A stretch of DNA of 64,000 bases from Spirosoma radiotolerans (GCF_000974425.1 NZ_CP010429.1:2604001-2668000); one strand, 5' to 3'. Positions 42,311 to 51,889 are shown, counted from the first letter of the stretch. Notes: generated from the letters alone by a model not told the origin. Numbers and translations are program-made.

Positions 42311-43507
42311 TTACTTGCCGCCCCCGCTAACGGTTGGGTATGTTCCGGTTATTCTATTCTTCTGGGCCACGACCGGGCTGGACACGACGATACCGCCCGT
42401 TCTGAAACTCCAGCGTTTACGACCCGTAACAGCATCAAGGGCGTACAGGCTGTAGTCGTTGCTCCCAATATAAACGACGCCACTGGCCACAACGGGGGTG
42501 GAATAGATATCGAAGCTCGTGCTGAACGACCACACCTGTTGGCCTGTGCTGGCATTTACGGCGTATACATTGTGGTCGCGGCTGCCTATGTAAACGATTC
42601 CATTGGCAATGACCGGACTGGAATAGACGACGCCGTTTGTTGAAAAAGACCAGCGTTGCTGACCAGTAGTCGCATCGAGTGCATAGAGGTGCTGATCTGC
42701 ACTACCAACATACACCACCCCATTGGCAACAACCGGACTGGAGTCTACGGCCGACCCGGTTTTAAATGTCCAGCGTTGCTTGCCCGTGGTCGCATCGAGG
42801 GCGTACAGTTTACCATCCTGGCTGCCTACATAAACCAGTCCATTCGCCACGATCGGGCTGGAGAGAATGAAATAGTCGGCACTGGATACCCAGCGCAGGA
42901 GGCCCGTAGCCGCATCCAGCGCGTAAACGCGGTTATCCTGCCCACCAATGTAGACAAGGCCATTCGCCACAGTCGGGCTGGAGTAAAACCCAAATGAATT
43001 CGTAAACAGCCAGAGCAGGCTACCAATGGTGGCATCGATGGCGTATATCTTGCCATCCTGACTACCGACGTACACGATGCCGTTCGCGATGGTCGGGCTG
43101 GAATACACGATTCCGCCGGTTTTAAATGCCCATCTCTTTTTGCCGGTATCACCGTCAATGGCATACAGGTTGTAGTCATTGCTACCGACATAAACCATCC
43201 CGTACGCAACCGCCGGGCTTGACTGAATGGAGGTGTCGGCTTTGAAAACCCAGCGGGGCTGCCCGGTTGTGGTATCAAGGGCGTACAGGTTATTATCGAA
43301 ACTGGCTGCGTAAACAACGGGGGCTGAGATCGTGGCGGAGGGCGGTGTTGTAACGGTCGCGGCAATGGGTGGCGTAACGGGCGGAGCTACATTTAGGGTG
43401 GACGCTGGTTTGCAACCTGACAGGCAGATGCTTACGAGGATAACCCAGACAAGCAGCATTCCGGAAAGACGGGCAAACGCGAGTAAAACGGGAGAATAGC
43501 TTCTCAT
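42311..43507 (-). CDS. PQQ-like eight-repeat beta-propeller lipoprotein
   Basis: 398 residues. Lipoprotein signal ending CLSGCKPAS, a Pro/Thr-rich linker to about residue 65, then eight repeats of about 40 residues with the pattern VYVGSxDxxLYALDxxTGxxRW, each preceded by SSPVVANG. Such PQQ-like repeats form eight-bladed propellers like BamB. Nucleotide repeats of about 120 nt reflect recent duplication. No PQQ-binding or enzymatic residues are evident, so a scaffold or ligand-binding role is likely. It is 68 nt upstream of DUF4249 on the same strand. Confidence 0.92.
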   Translation of the reverse strand: MRSYSPVLLAFARLSGMLLVWVILVSICLSGCKPASTLNVAPPVTPPIAATVTTPPSATISAPVVYAASFDNNLYALDTTTGQPRWVFKADTSIQSSPAVAYGMVYVGSNDYNLYAIDGDTGKKRWAFKTGGIVYSSPTIANGIVYVGSQDGKIYAIDATIGSLLWLFTNSFGFYSSPTVANGLVYIGGQDNRVYALDAATGLLRWVSSADYFILSSPIVANGLVYVGSQDGKLYALDATTGKQRWTFKTGSAVDSSPVVANGVVYVGSADQHLYALDATTGQQRWSFSTNGVVYSSPVIANGIVYIGSRDHNVYAVNASTGQQVWSFSTSFDIYSTPVVASGVVYIGSNDYSLYALDAVTGRKRWSFRTGGIVVSSPVVAQKNRITGTYPTVSGGGK

Positions 43508-43557
43508 ATAAAAGCAAAGGCTTATCTCCGAAAATATACCCTAAAAAGGCGACATAA

Positions 43558-44565
43558 CTATACGCCCGGCATAGTTAAGGGAACAAAGTGCTTCTGGTTG
43601 AGTGGCAGATTATCGGGAGTCCAGTCTACGTCGTTGAGGAAAGCGAACGCCCGAACGGGACAATTAGCGACGCGGCAGTAGTGGCAACATTCTTTTTCGC
43701 AGGGATCGGTGTGGACAAAAATCTCGACTTCGCCCCGGAAACCGTCTTTGAGCGTGTCTTCGAAATGATGTACTTCCTCATGGACCTGATTCAGTTTCCA
43801 GTAATACGGCAGCGTCAAGTGGCAGTCGATGTGCAGATCGGCACCGTATTTCTGAACGCGCAGGTTATGCACATCGATCCAGTTTCGGTCTTTGTGTACA
43901 TTCAAGAGGTTTACGACCCGGTGCAGTGTAGGCACGTCGGCTTCGTCCATCAAGCGCGCCACCGACTGGCGGGTGATCTGAAACCCGTTGTAGATAATTA
44001 CGATGGCGAGTAACAGGGAAAGTGCACTGTCAATCCAGTGTTTTCCGGTATAGGCAACCAGTGCCACGCCAATCATCACCACCACACTGCTAAACGTATC
44101 GGTAAGCAGGTGTTTGCCATCGGCAGTCAAAGCCGCCGAGTCAGTTTGTTTTCCTGACCGAATGAGCATCCAGCCAACAAAGGCGTTGGCCACGGCGGTC
44201 AGCCCAATCAGCGCAAAGCCCCAGTCGAGGTTGGCAAGTACTTTAGGTTCGAAAATGCTGAGTATCGCCTGCCAGATAATAACCAGCCCCGCCGAAAGAA
44301 TCATCGCCCCTTCGAAACCCGAGGACAGAAACTCAATTTTTCCGTGCCCATACGGGTGATTCAAATCGCGGGGTTGGCCAGCCAGGTAAATGCTATAAAA
44401 CGCAAACCCGCTGGCAATGACGTTAACGATAGATTCGACCGCATCACTCAGAATGGCGGTCGAGTAGGTCAGGAAGTAAGCCGTGAATTTGAGTACCAGC
44501 AGCGTTATGCTCAGTCCCAGCGAGATGCCCATCCATCGGTATTTCGTTTGTTGACTGGCACTCAT
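43558..44565 (-). CDS. Cation diffusion facilitator with Cys-rich tail
   Basis: 335 residues. Six membrane helices (about 12-200) carry the metal motifs AILSDAVESIVNV and PYGHGKIEFLSSG, with HWIDSALSLLLAI in helix 5. A cytoplasmic metal-binding domain follows (DVHNLRVQKYGADLHIDCHL). The tail holds Cys289, Cys293, Cys294, Cys297 and Cys302, then AFAFLNDVDWTP. It should export Zn2+, Fe2+ or similar from the cytoplasm. The extra cysteines could sense or buffer metal; they are not part of the basic CDF fold. Confidence 0.93.
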   Translation of the reverse strand: MSASQQTKYRWMGISLGLSITLLVLKFTAYFLTYSTAILSDAVESIVNVIASGFAFYSIYLAGQPRDLNHPYGHGKIEFLSSGFEGAMILSAGLVIIWQAILSIFEPKVLANLDWGFALIGLTAVANAFVGWMLIRSGKQTDSAALTADGKHLLTDTFSSVVVMIGVALVAYTGKHWIDSALSLLLAIVIIYNGFQITRQSVARLMDEADVPTLHRVVNLLNVHKDRNWIDVHNLRVQKYGADLHIDCHLTLPYYWKLNQVHEEVHHFEDTLKDGFRGEVEIFVHTDPCEKECCHYCRVANCPVRAFAFLNDVDWTPDNLPLNQKHFVPLTMPGV

Positions 44566-44623
44566 GAAGCTGTGGGATAGGGGATACGTTCAATTCGGAT
44601 CGTCGGAAACGATTTGTAAACGA

Positions 44624-44631
44624 CAAAGGTA
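44624..44631 (-). promoter_or_regulatory. Probable -7 element for the CDF gene
   Basis: On the minus strand TACCTTTG matches TAnnTTTG, 59 nt upstream of ATG 44565. No clear TTG at -33. Confidence 0.4.
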
Positions 44632-44717
44632 ATAATTCGACAGGGGAAAGTTGGTGTTCGTGGTAATCGGTTTGCGTGCCTTTTACCACGAACTAAGTCA
44701 GGCGAGAGCATTCTCGT

Positions 44718-46538
44718 TTATTTTACGGTCTTCGCTCCCAGCCAGTTCGTCCGGAATGCCTTCATCTCGGGCGTGAGCGTAAGATCTGCTTTTTCGTATA
44801 ACTCAACCGATGTCGACGGATTTTCGGCCAGTGTAACCGGAGCCGTTTTTGCGTCGTCCCGATGGCTATAGGCTAGCTGAATGACATCACCGGGTTTGTG
44901 TTGTGCCAACATGGCCTGGAGTGCTTCAGTTTTAGCAACAGCTTGTCCATCAACGGCAGTAATCACATCGTCAATATCGAGACCCGCCTTGTATAATGGC
45001 GAATCCAGGACGGTATTGGAAAGCAGCGTCAGGCCATTGTTGGTTTCGCCATAGCGAACGGATCCCATCCACGCTTTTCCGGCCTGTGCTTTTTTGACGG
45101 CAAGCCCCGCTTTAGCCAGTAAGGAAGCATAGTCGATGGCTTCGTGACCACGGATGTATTTGTCGAAGAAAGAACGCGCAAACTCGGGGGTTGCCAGGCT
45201 GGCCAGCACGGTCTGCAAGCCATCGACGGTGTAGGGCTGCTCGGGTTTGCCAAACCGCTTCCAGACCGCCTGCATGTAGGTGTCCAGCGACTGGTTTTGC
45301 TGGCGTAATTCAAGGTCCAGCGCCAGGGCAACCGCTGCACCATAGGTGTAATATGAAGTGAACATGTTGCCGTAATTCGTTCGGTCGATGGATACCCCAG
45401 CATCGACAAAGACGGCATGGCAACTGGCATCGATGGGCGAATAGCGGGTGGCGCCGGGCGTTTGCTGTTTGGTGTATACAAGTCCCGCCAGCGTATTGGT
45501 GTATTCATCAATCGGCGTGAAACCGGCCCGAACGAGGAGTAGCTCCCCGTAATACTGGGTAAAACCTTCGGCAAACCAGAGCTCGTAGCTCATGTTGCTC
45601 TTCTCAAAATTAAAGGGCTCCAGCGTTTTGGGCCGGATGCGTTCCACATTCCAGCAATGGAAAAACTCATGCGCAAACACGCCCAATACCTTCTCTGGTC
45701 CTGTGAAGGCAAGCGGCACGGCAATCATGGTCGAATTGCGGTGTTCCATGCCATCGCCCCGAACATATGGGTTCAGACTTGCCAGAAAGGTGTAATTGCC
45801 ATAATCATAACTCGGAAACTCCCCGTAAACAGCCTTTGCCTGATCCACAATGCGGGCAATTTTTTGGGTAAATCCGTTCGCCGTCGAATCGGCGACGGCG
45901 GCTTCCAGCGCAACCCGGAAGGTGATCGGCTTGCCATCGGTATTGGTTCGTTTCCATTCGTTGATGGCCAGCTTCCCGATCTTTACCGGCGAGTCCATGA
46001 AGTACTGTAAACCTGGAGCCGTGAAGGTATATCGATCCGTTGTCGGGACTAACTGGGTAGCCACAACGCCCATATTGCCGGTCGGCAGGTTAAATTTTAC
46101 GGTAATGGGCTGTTTGTCGAAACCCTTGACCCACATAAACGTAGCGGGCATATTCAGGTGAATACTCTGCGGATCGATGCCCATGTAGGTGCCATCTGGA
46201 TAATTGCCGAACAACGTGTAGCTGAGCCGGATTGTGCCCTTATGCGTCGGTACGGTATAGACATCACCCTCAGTCCGAACAAGGGACAATGGCTGGTTCT
46301 GCTCATCATACGCCCGGACATTATAAACGTTCTTGCCAAACTCATGGGTAGCATAACGCCCTGGCGATGAGCGACTCATTCGGAAAATGGCCGTTTGCTT
46401 CGGCAATTGAGAAACCGTCAGACTAATCTGCGCTTCGTGGTGAATGGCGTTGGGGAAGGAAACATCGTAGCGGATTGTCTGGGCATTAACCGAACGAATA
46501 AACAGCGTGGAAAGAAGGAGTAATATTGGTAATTTCAT
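44718..46538 (-). CDS. M61-family metallopeptidase with PDZ domain
   Basis: 606 residues from ATG 46538, giving signal peptide MKLPILLLLSTLFIRSVNAQ. The M61 N-terminal domain (to about 200) is followed by a thermolysin-like catalytic domain with zinc ligands His290 and His294 in HEFFHCWNVERIRP and Glu324 in WFAEGFTQYY. A PDZ domain near the C-terminus (about 510-590) contains SPLYKAGLDIDDVITAVDGQ. Such periplasmic peptidases release N-terminal Gly/Ala or degrade misfolded proteins. An upstream extension in this frame is not supported by a signal. Confidence 0.93.
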   Translation of the reverse strand: MKLPILLLLSTLFIRSVNAQTIRYDVSFPNAIHHEAQISLTVSQLPKQTAIFRMSRSSPGRYATHEFGKNVYNVRAYDEQNQPLSLVRTEGDVYTVPTHKGTIRLSYTLFGNYPDGTYMGIDPQSIHLNMPATFMWVKGFDKQPITVKFNLPTGNMGVVATQLVPTTDRYTFTAPGLQYFMDSPVKIGKLAINEWKRTNTDGKPITFRVALEAAVADSTANGFTQKIARIVDQAKAVYGEFPSYDYGNYTFLASLNPYVRGDGMEHRNSTMIAVPLAFTGPEKVLGVFAHEFFHCWNVERIRPKTLEPFNFEKSNMSYELWFAEGFTQYYGELLLVRAGFTPIDEYTNTLAGLVYTKQQTPGATRYSPIDASCHAVFVDAGVSIDRTNYGNMFTSYYTYGAAVALALDLELRQQNQSLDTYMQAVWKRFGKPEQPYTVDGLQTVLASLATPEFARSFFDKYIRGHEAIDYASLLAKAGLAVKKAQAGKAWMGSVRYGETNNGLTLLSNTVLDSPLYKAGLDIDDVITAVDGQAVAKTEALQAMLAQHKPGDVIQLAYSHRDDAKTAPVTLAENPSTSVELYEKADLTLTPEMKAFRTNWLGAKTVK

Positions 46539-46786
46539 TGAGCGTTTCGTGTTGATAAGTAGGTGGCAGAACCGGGCAAATTTAGGCCAATTTAAGCGTT
46601 GCCTGCGAGAATAGTATAACCGGACTGATGATCGGTAGAGACAAAAAAGGCAACAGACCTTGTCGCAGGGTATGGGCGAAACGTGATAACTTAGCGACTT
46701 TATCGGGGAATTGTCCTGATGCTGACACGCTGGATGGGTGTAGATCAAAGGCCGTAACCCAAATCGAGAACCGTTTTAGCTCCTGT

Positions 46787-47335
46787 ATGAACTCGACTGA
46801 AAATCCCTGGCAAACGCTCAATTCTGCTGTAACTTACGAAAATCCCTGGATGGCGATCCGGCATGAGGAGGTCATTACGCCCGCTGGTACACCTGGCATT
46901 TATGGCGTTGTCAGTTTCAAAAATAAGGCCGTTGGCGTCATTCCGATTGATGCCGAGGGTAACACCTACCTCGTTGGGCAGTACCGTTACCCGTTAAATG
47001 AGTACTCATGGGAAATTCCTGAAGGCGGTTCCCCGCTAGGTACTGATCCGCTGGAGTCGGCCAAGCGTGAGCTGAAGGAAGAAACGGGCCTGATCGCCCA
47101 AACATGGACTAAAGTAGCCCGTATCCATACGTCCAATTCCGCGACCGATGAAGAGGGATTCCTGTACATCGCCGAAGAGCTGGTACAGGGCGATCATGCA
47201 CCCGAAGAAACAGAAGATTTACGCGTCTGGAAGTTGCCCCTTGCCGAAGCCGTTGAGATGGCCATGACGAGCCGGATTACTGATTCGCTCAGCGTAAGTG
47301 GCCTGTTAATTGTGGCCCGACTGCGGGGAATTTAA
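46787..47335 (+). CDS. NUDIX hydrolase, ADP-ribose pyrophosphatase type
   Basis: 182 residues from ATG 46787 (MNSTENPWQTLNS); the frame is open upstream but not conserved-looking. NUDIX box in EIPEGGSPLGTDPLESAK and RELKEETGL, with Thr where the first Glu of the box is usual. The entry VGQYRYPLNEYSWEIPEGG and the TSNSATDEEGFLYIAEEL region fit ADP-ribose pyrophosphatases, which hydrolyse ADP-ribose to AMP and ribose 5-phosphate. Confidence 0.88.
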   Translation: MNSTENPWQTLNSAVTYENPWMAIRHEEVITPAGTPGIYGVVSFKNKAVGVIPIDAEGNTYLVGQYRYPLNEYSWEIPEGGSPLGTDPLESAKRELKEETGLIAQTWTKVARIHTSNSATDEEGFLYIAEELVQGDHAPEETEDLRVWKLPLAEAVEMAMTSRITDSLSVSGLLIVARLRGI

Positions 47336-47336
47336 A

Positions 47337-47456
47337 CTTAGTTTGTGGTCTGTGGTTTGTAATTTGTAATTGCTGCCCCATCAAATCGGGATCGGGGCTG
47401 GTGCAATAGGTAACGACAAACCGTAAACGACAAACGACAAACAACCAACAAACTAA
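47337..47456. repeat. Inverted repeat with 7-nt unit arms
   Basis: The left side is TAGTTTG, TGGTCTG, TGGTTTG, TAATTTG, TAATTGC; the right is CCGTAAA, CGACAAA, CGACAAA, CAACCAA, CAAACTA. Together they can pair as an imperfect long hairpin. It fills the spacer between the NUDIX and LysE genes. Confidence 0.65.
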
Positions 47457-47465
47457 AATCTGCTT

Positions 47466-48104
47466 GTGTTTTTACCTATTCTTTTCGGTTTCCTGGTCGG
47501 TGTAGCGCTCTGTCTGACATTTGGAACGGTATTTTTTGCATTGATCCAGAACAGCGTCGACAATGGATTTCGCTCGGGAATGAAGATCGTTTTGGGCGTT
47601 ATCACCGGCGACACATTATTTGTGCTGGCGGCTCTGCTGGGCACCGCATTCATTCCTAAAGTGCAGGGTTTCGAGAACTTCATGGCCATTGTCGGGGTGC
47701 TGTTCCTAGTGGCGATGGGCCTGGTCAATATCCTGAAAGGAACACCCCGGCTGGCGTACCCAAAAACAAGTTTCGGTAATTTTGTCTATTACTTCACGAC
47801 CGGTTTTTTTCTGAACGCACTCAATCCCGTCAATTTCGTGTCGTGGGTGGCCATTGTGGCCTATATTCGTTCACATCTGCATTATTCAACCAGCCAGCAA
47901 TACGCCTTTATGATCGCTGCTCTGGTGGGCGTGTTCGTTACGGAATCGGCGCTGGCTTATTACGCAAACCGGCTCAAGCGGCTCTTTACGCCCCGGGTCG
48001 TTTTGATTTTCAACCGGACAACGGGCGTTGTTTTCTTGATCGGAGCCGCCAACATTGCCTACACCCGGCTGCTTGAACCGCTCTCAAAAGCGCTGAACTG
48101 GTAG
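47466..48104 (+). CDS. LysE/RhtB-family amino-acid exporter
   Basis: 212 residues from GTG 47466; no ATG lies near. Six membrane helices. The first helix FLVGVALCLTFGTVFFALIQNS has the LysE-type GxxxTFGxxFF pattern, and GFFLNALNPVNFVSWVAIVA is the conserved fourth segment. The family exports amino acids or small metabolites. Substrate not known. The gene is followed by a cluster of covarying hairpins. Confidence 0.9.
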   Translation: MFLPILFGFLVGVALCLTFGTVFFALIQNSVDNGFRSGMKIVLGVITGDTLFVLAALLGTAFIPKVQGFENFMAIVGVLFLVAMGLVNILKGTPRLAYPKTSFGNFVYYFTTGFFLNALNPVNFVSWVAIVAYIRSHLHYSTSQQYAFMIAALVGVFVTESALAYYANRLKRLFTPRVVLIFNRTTGVVFLIGAANIAYTRLLEPLSKALNW

Positions 48105-48132
48105 GGGTAAGAGAATAATGAATTCTGCTTCC

Positions 48133-48313
48133 GTGGTCCGTGAGGACACGGACCACCTTTCCGGCAGGTAAATCTGGCTGACGCGTGAGTAGTCCGTGAA
48201 GATCGGAACGCCGACCGCACGGACCACGGGAGCAGGCCTGTGTCCTCACAGCCTCTCCGCCGGATGGTTATAACGTTGCTGACGCTCAAGAGGCCTGTGG
48301 GGACACAGGCCTC
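48133..48313. repeat. Cluster of small covarying hairpins
   Basis: 48133-48156 (GTGGTCCGTG-AGGA-CACGGACCAC) and 48290-48313 (GAGGCCTGTG-GGGA-CACAGGCCTC) are perfect 10-bp stems with a GGA-type tetraloop. Two related partial copies lie between (48192-48224 and 48232-48252). Three base pairs differ between the outer copies and all are compensated. Confidence 0.8.
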
Positions 48314-48346
48314 GGAGTAGACTAATCATTTATAATTCATCACTCA

Positions 48347-49888
48347 TCATTTATTTAAAAAGGCTTCCCATTCTGCAATCATTCCTTTTTTCAGAACGCG
48401 GGGAAATTTGTTCTGGCCACCCATTTTGCCTCGGGAGGCCATCCAGTCGTAGAAGGTTTTCGTTGGCAGGACGGTTACACTAATGTCTTTCAACGCGTGC
48501 CGACGTTCAACGGCGTAATCGTCGTTGAGTTCTTTCAGTTTGGCATCCAGTCGGTCGCGGAGTTCGTTGGCATCGACGGCGTCATTGGTGCCGATGTACC
48601 AGTGGTGGGCAAACAGCGTATCGTAGGTTACGCCCGCTACGGTGAATTCCCGGATGGAGATGCCCAGCTCATCGGAGACCATTTCGATGGCCTTGTTCAT
48701 GTTATCGACCGACAAATGTTCGCCACACAAACTCAGGAAGTGCTTGGTCCGGCCGGTAATCACTATTTCAGCCCGAGTTTTATTCACGAACCGGATCGTG
48801 TCGCCGATGAGGTAGCGCCACGCCCCGGAGCAGGTCGAAATCAGCAGGGCATACTCTTTTCCCTCTTCGACCTCATCGATCATCAGCGTTTCGGGGGTCT
48901 CGATCAGTTCGCCATCGGCCGAGAAATTCTGCTCGTTGAACGGAATAAATTCGAAAAAGAGCCCATTGTTAAGCACCAGCTGCATGCCCTCCGCATCGGG
49001 GTGGGTCTGGTACGCAATGAAGCCTTCCGAAGCCAGATACGTTTCGATGTAGGTGATCGGGTGGGCCAGCAGTTTTTCAAATCCCTGCCGATACGGTTCA
49101 AAGGAAACCCCCCCGTGGCAGAACACCATCAGGTTGGGCCATATGTCGTGGATGGTTTTGACATTGTACCGGGCAATGATTTTCTCCATCAGCAACTGAA
49201 TCCAGGCGGGTACGCCTACCACGTAGCCGATGTCCCAACCTGCAGCCTGTTCCGTAATTTCGTCCAGTTTGAGCGCCCAGTCGCGCTCCTGAGCAATGTC
49301 GCGGCCGGGTTTATAGAATCGCTCGAACCAGAGGGGGATTTTACTGGCCGTAATGCCGCTCAGATCGCCCTCATAATGGCCCTCCCGAACGCTCAGATCC
49401 GTACTGCCGCCCAGCATCAGGCACCCTTTTTCGTAAAGCGTGGAGGGGAGGTTCTGGTATTTTCCGAGGGTCAAAATCTGGCGAATGCTGGTTCGTTGGA
49501 TGGCTTTCGACATCGCCTTGGTGACCGGGATGTACTTGGTGGCTGCTTCGGACGTACCCGAGCTGAGGGCAAAGTATTTCACTTTTCCGGGCCAGGTCAC
49601 ATTGGGTTCGCCAGCCAGCGTTTTCTTCCACCACGAATCGAACATTTTGTTGTAGTCGTGGATGGGCACGTTCTGCTTGTATTTCTGATAAAACTCCCGT
49701 TCGGTGCCAAATTCGGCCGCCCGGAGTAAGTCATCAAAGTGATAGGCTTCACCAAAGGCGGTGAACTGCGCTTTTCGAATAAGCTTACGGAAGACTTTGC
49801 GCTGCTGACGAAGGGCGTTGAACTTCCGCAGTCGGACGACATTCGATAATCGAATCCCGTTTTTGAGCATACTACCTAGTAAAGCCAT
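48347..49888 (-). CDS. GH3 auxin-responsive-promoter family protein
   Basis: 513 residues, full length. In plants GH3 enzymes are acyl-adenylate-forming and conjugate amino acids to jasmonate or auxin; bacterial function is unknown. Visible marks are the phosphate-binding YFALSSGTSEAATKYIPVT region, the ETYLASEGFIAYQ segment, and TGRTKHFLSLCGEHLS. It probably activates a carboxylic acid substrate and ligates an amine. It follows surE on the same strand after a repeat-filled 97-nt spacer. Confidence 0.92.
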   Translation of the reverse strand: MALLGSMLKNGIRLSNVVRLRKFNALRQQRKVFRKLIRKAQFTAFGEAYHFDDLLRAAEFGTEREFYQKYKQNVPIHDYNKMFDSWWKKTLAGEPNVTWPGKVKYFALSSGTSEAATKYIPVTKAMSKAIQRTSIRQILTLGKYQNLPSTLYEKGCLMLGGSTDLSVREGHYEGDLSGITASKIPLWFERFYKPGRDIAQERDWALKLDEITEQAAGWDIGYVVGVPAWIQLLMEKIIARYNVKTIHDIWPNLMVFCHGGVSFEPYRQGFEKLLAHPITYIETYLASEGFIAYQTHPDAEGMQLVLNNGLFFEFIPFNEQNFSADGELIETPETLMIDEVEEGKEYALLISTCSGAWRYLIGDTIRFVNKTRAEIVITGRTKHFLSLCGEHLSVDNMNKAIEMVSDELGISIREFTVAGVTYDTLFAHHWYIGTNDAVDANELRDRLDAKLKELNDDYAVERRHALKDISVTVLPTKTFYDWMASRGKMGGQNKFPRVLKKGMIAEWEAFLNK

Positions 49889-49897
49889 GTTTGTAGA

Positions 49898-49983
49898 TGA
49901 TATAGGATGTATGACATAAGATGTATGGTATACAATGCGGGTTATCGTTTCTGCTCCTACATCCTATAACATACATCATACAT
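49898..49983. repeat. Inverted repeat with 7-nt unit arms
   Basis: TATAGGATGTA (49901-49911) pairs with 49958-49968; flanking units are ATATAGG, ATGTATG, ACATAAG, ATGTATG on the left and the complement of ATGTATG repeats on the right. It lies between surE and the GH3 gene. Confidence 0.65.
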
Positions 49984-49985
49984 CC

Positions 49986-50761
49986 TTATAATTTCCATTC
50001 GTTCAACTTGTCCATCATCGTGTACGCTGTCAGATCATATTTACAGGGTACAATGGACGTGTAATTTTGCGATAGGGCATACTCGTCGGTGTCTTCGGCG
50101 TGGGTGTCGAAGTTGACGAAATCACCGGCCAGCCAGAAGTACCGGCGGCCGTGCGGGTCGCGTCGCTCATCGAAAACCTCCTGCCATTTGGCGTTGGCCT
50201 GCCGACAGATCCGAATGCCTTTCAGTGGCTCGGCGGTGCGGGCCGGAAAGTTTACGTTTAAGGCCGTGCCGCGCTCCACCCCCGCGCCAGTACGTTTCGG
50301 GCAATGGTGAGGATGTGCTCATGCGTATGCGAAAAGTCGGGTTGTCGCGTGAAGTCACCAAGAGAGAAACCAATTGCCGGAATGCCTTCGATGGCGGCCT
50401 CAATGGCCGCCGACATGGTGCCCGAATACAGCACGCTGATGGACGAGTTACTGCCGTGATTGATCCCGCTGACAACCAGGTCCGGAGCCCGGTCTTTCAG
50501 GACGTGATTTTTGGCCAGCTTAACGCAATCGGCCGGCGTGCCGGAGCACTCATAGGCGGGTACATCGCCAAAAATATCGGATGGATAAAGTCGAATTGGG
50601 TTCGCGATGGTGATTGCGTGGCCCATGCCTGATTGAGGACTGTTCGGAGCGACCACAACCACCGAACCGATTTGTTTCATTAAGTCAACGAGCGTGCGAA
50701 TACCGTGGGCGGTAATTCCGTCGTCGTTCGTAATAAGAATCAAAGGTTTTTGTTCGGACAT
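49986..50761 (-). pseudogene. surE: surE (5'/3'-nucleotidase) interrupted by a 1-nt frameshift
   Basis: The N-terminal part, from ATG 50761, is SurE: ILITNDDGITAHGIRTLVD, the SGTPADCVKLA and VSGINHGSNSSISVLYSGT motifs. It runs to ...ILTIARNVLARG at about 50282 and then shifts out of frame. The C-terminal part (VERGTALNVNFPART to KLNEWKL, stop 49986) is in the next frame. One G more in the G5 run (C5 on the plus strand, 50279-50283) restores a 258-residue protein, the normal SurE length. It is either a real inactivating frameshift or a base-calling error in a homopolymer. Confidence 0.85.
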
Positions 50762-50929
50762 AAACGCTGGGTTGTCATGTGTCAATCATCGATACCGGGT
50801 ACTGGTCAACTGCTTACGGCTGTTTACCTCGTTCCGGCCATCAACAAATGACTTTTGTTGCCGCTAAACTACACAAATACGGCATAAGGACGGACGAAAC
50901 TTAATTTCAGGGCCGTTTCGACACAGTTG

Positions 50930-51775
50930 TCAGGCCTGGTGCCGTTTTTTAAACTGGAGCGGATTTTCGCCCGTAACCCGCCGGAAAATCTTGTTGAAGT
51001 ACGACAGGCTGTCAAAGCCGCACGCAAAACAAGCCTCCGAAACCGTGTTATCCCGTAGTAACAGTTTCTGGGCCTGATTGATCCGGTATTGATTCAAAAA
51101 CTGCGTAAACGTGAGCCGGGTCATGCGTTTGAAATACCGACAGAAAGCCGCTTCCGTCAAGTTCGCCAAGGCGGCTACTTCGGCGATGGATAGCTGTCGG
51201 GTATAGTGCTCAGCAATAAACTGGTTCACCCGTTTGAGTCGCTGCTGTTCTTTCAGGTTGTAGGCGCTGGCAACGGCTTCTCCCTGCAGCGGTGTGCATT
51301 CGGTGCTGGTTGCCAGAAGCTGGAAAATGGATAGCAGCAGCATAAGTCGCTCAAATGGAGGCAGGTTGGCCAGTTGATTCAACCGTTCGCCAACGACCTG
51401 TTTGGTGTGTCCATAAAAGGAAATACCCGACCGGGCGCGCGCAAACAGCTTCGTAATAGCCGCAAATTCGGGTGCCTGCCACAACACCTCGCCCAGAAAG
51501 TTTTCCTTCAACTGCACGACAACTTTTCTGTGATCGGTTTTGACACCGTAATCGAAGTTAAGGTGCGGAATGTTAGGGCCAATGAAAACCAGATCACTCC
51601 CTTCGTAGCGCGAAATATGATCGCCGACATGACGCGTGCCGTTAGCCCCCTCGATGTATACGATTTCGTATTCCGGGTGGTAGTGCCACAGAAAAACATC
51701 GCTCAAGTGAGGAGTAAGCAACAGATGGAACGAACTGTCAGTATCGGGGCTGATTTGCTCCAGAGCAACTTTCAT
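50930..51775 (-). CDS. AraC-family regulator with cupin domain
   Basis: 281 residues. The N-terminal cupin (about 15-95; PHLSDVFLWHYHPEYEIVYIEG, listed in two parts as PHLSDVFLWHYH and PEYEIVYIEG) is a ligand pocket. The C-terminal double helix-turn-helix (about 180-280) has RQLSIAEVAALANLTEAAFC and VSEACFACGFDSLSYFNKIF with the end VTGENPLQFKKRHQ. It is divergent from the PhyH gene across 156 nt and is probably its activator. Confidence 0.94.
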   Translation of the reverse strand: MKVALEQISPDTDSSFHLLLTPHLSDVFLWHYHPEYEIVYIEGANGTRHVGDHISRYEGSDLVFIGPNIPHLNFDYGVKTDHRKVVVQLKENFLGEVLWQAPEFAAITKLFARARSGISFYGHTKQVVGERLNQLANLPPFERLMLLLSIFQLLATSTECTPLQGEAVASAYNLKEQQRLKRVNQFIAEHYTRQLSIAEVAALANLTEAAFCRYFKRMTRLTFTQFLNQYRINQAQKLLLRDNTVSEACFACGFDSLSYFNKIFRRVTGENPLQFKKRHQA

Positions 51776-51889
51776 AAATCAGACGATTTTGCTGCTAAAT
51801 GACAAAAATATTGTCTACTGACAAACCTAAGAGCAATATAGTGCAAAAAGTGGCTAGTATCGTCTTAACTGGCCGATGCGCATAATGCC

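Noticed and set aside
42400..43350. Regular repeats of about 120 nt, considered as a CRISPR-like array
   Set aside because: They are in frame and encode the eight PQQ-like propeller repeats.
48497..49729. Long plus-strand frame of 410 codons antisense to the GH3 gene
   Set aside because: The minus-strand GH3 reading has clear family motifs over its full length; the antisense frame has no recognisable domain and is a codon-bias shadow.
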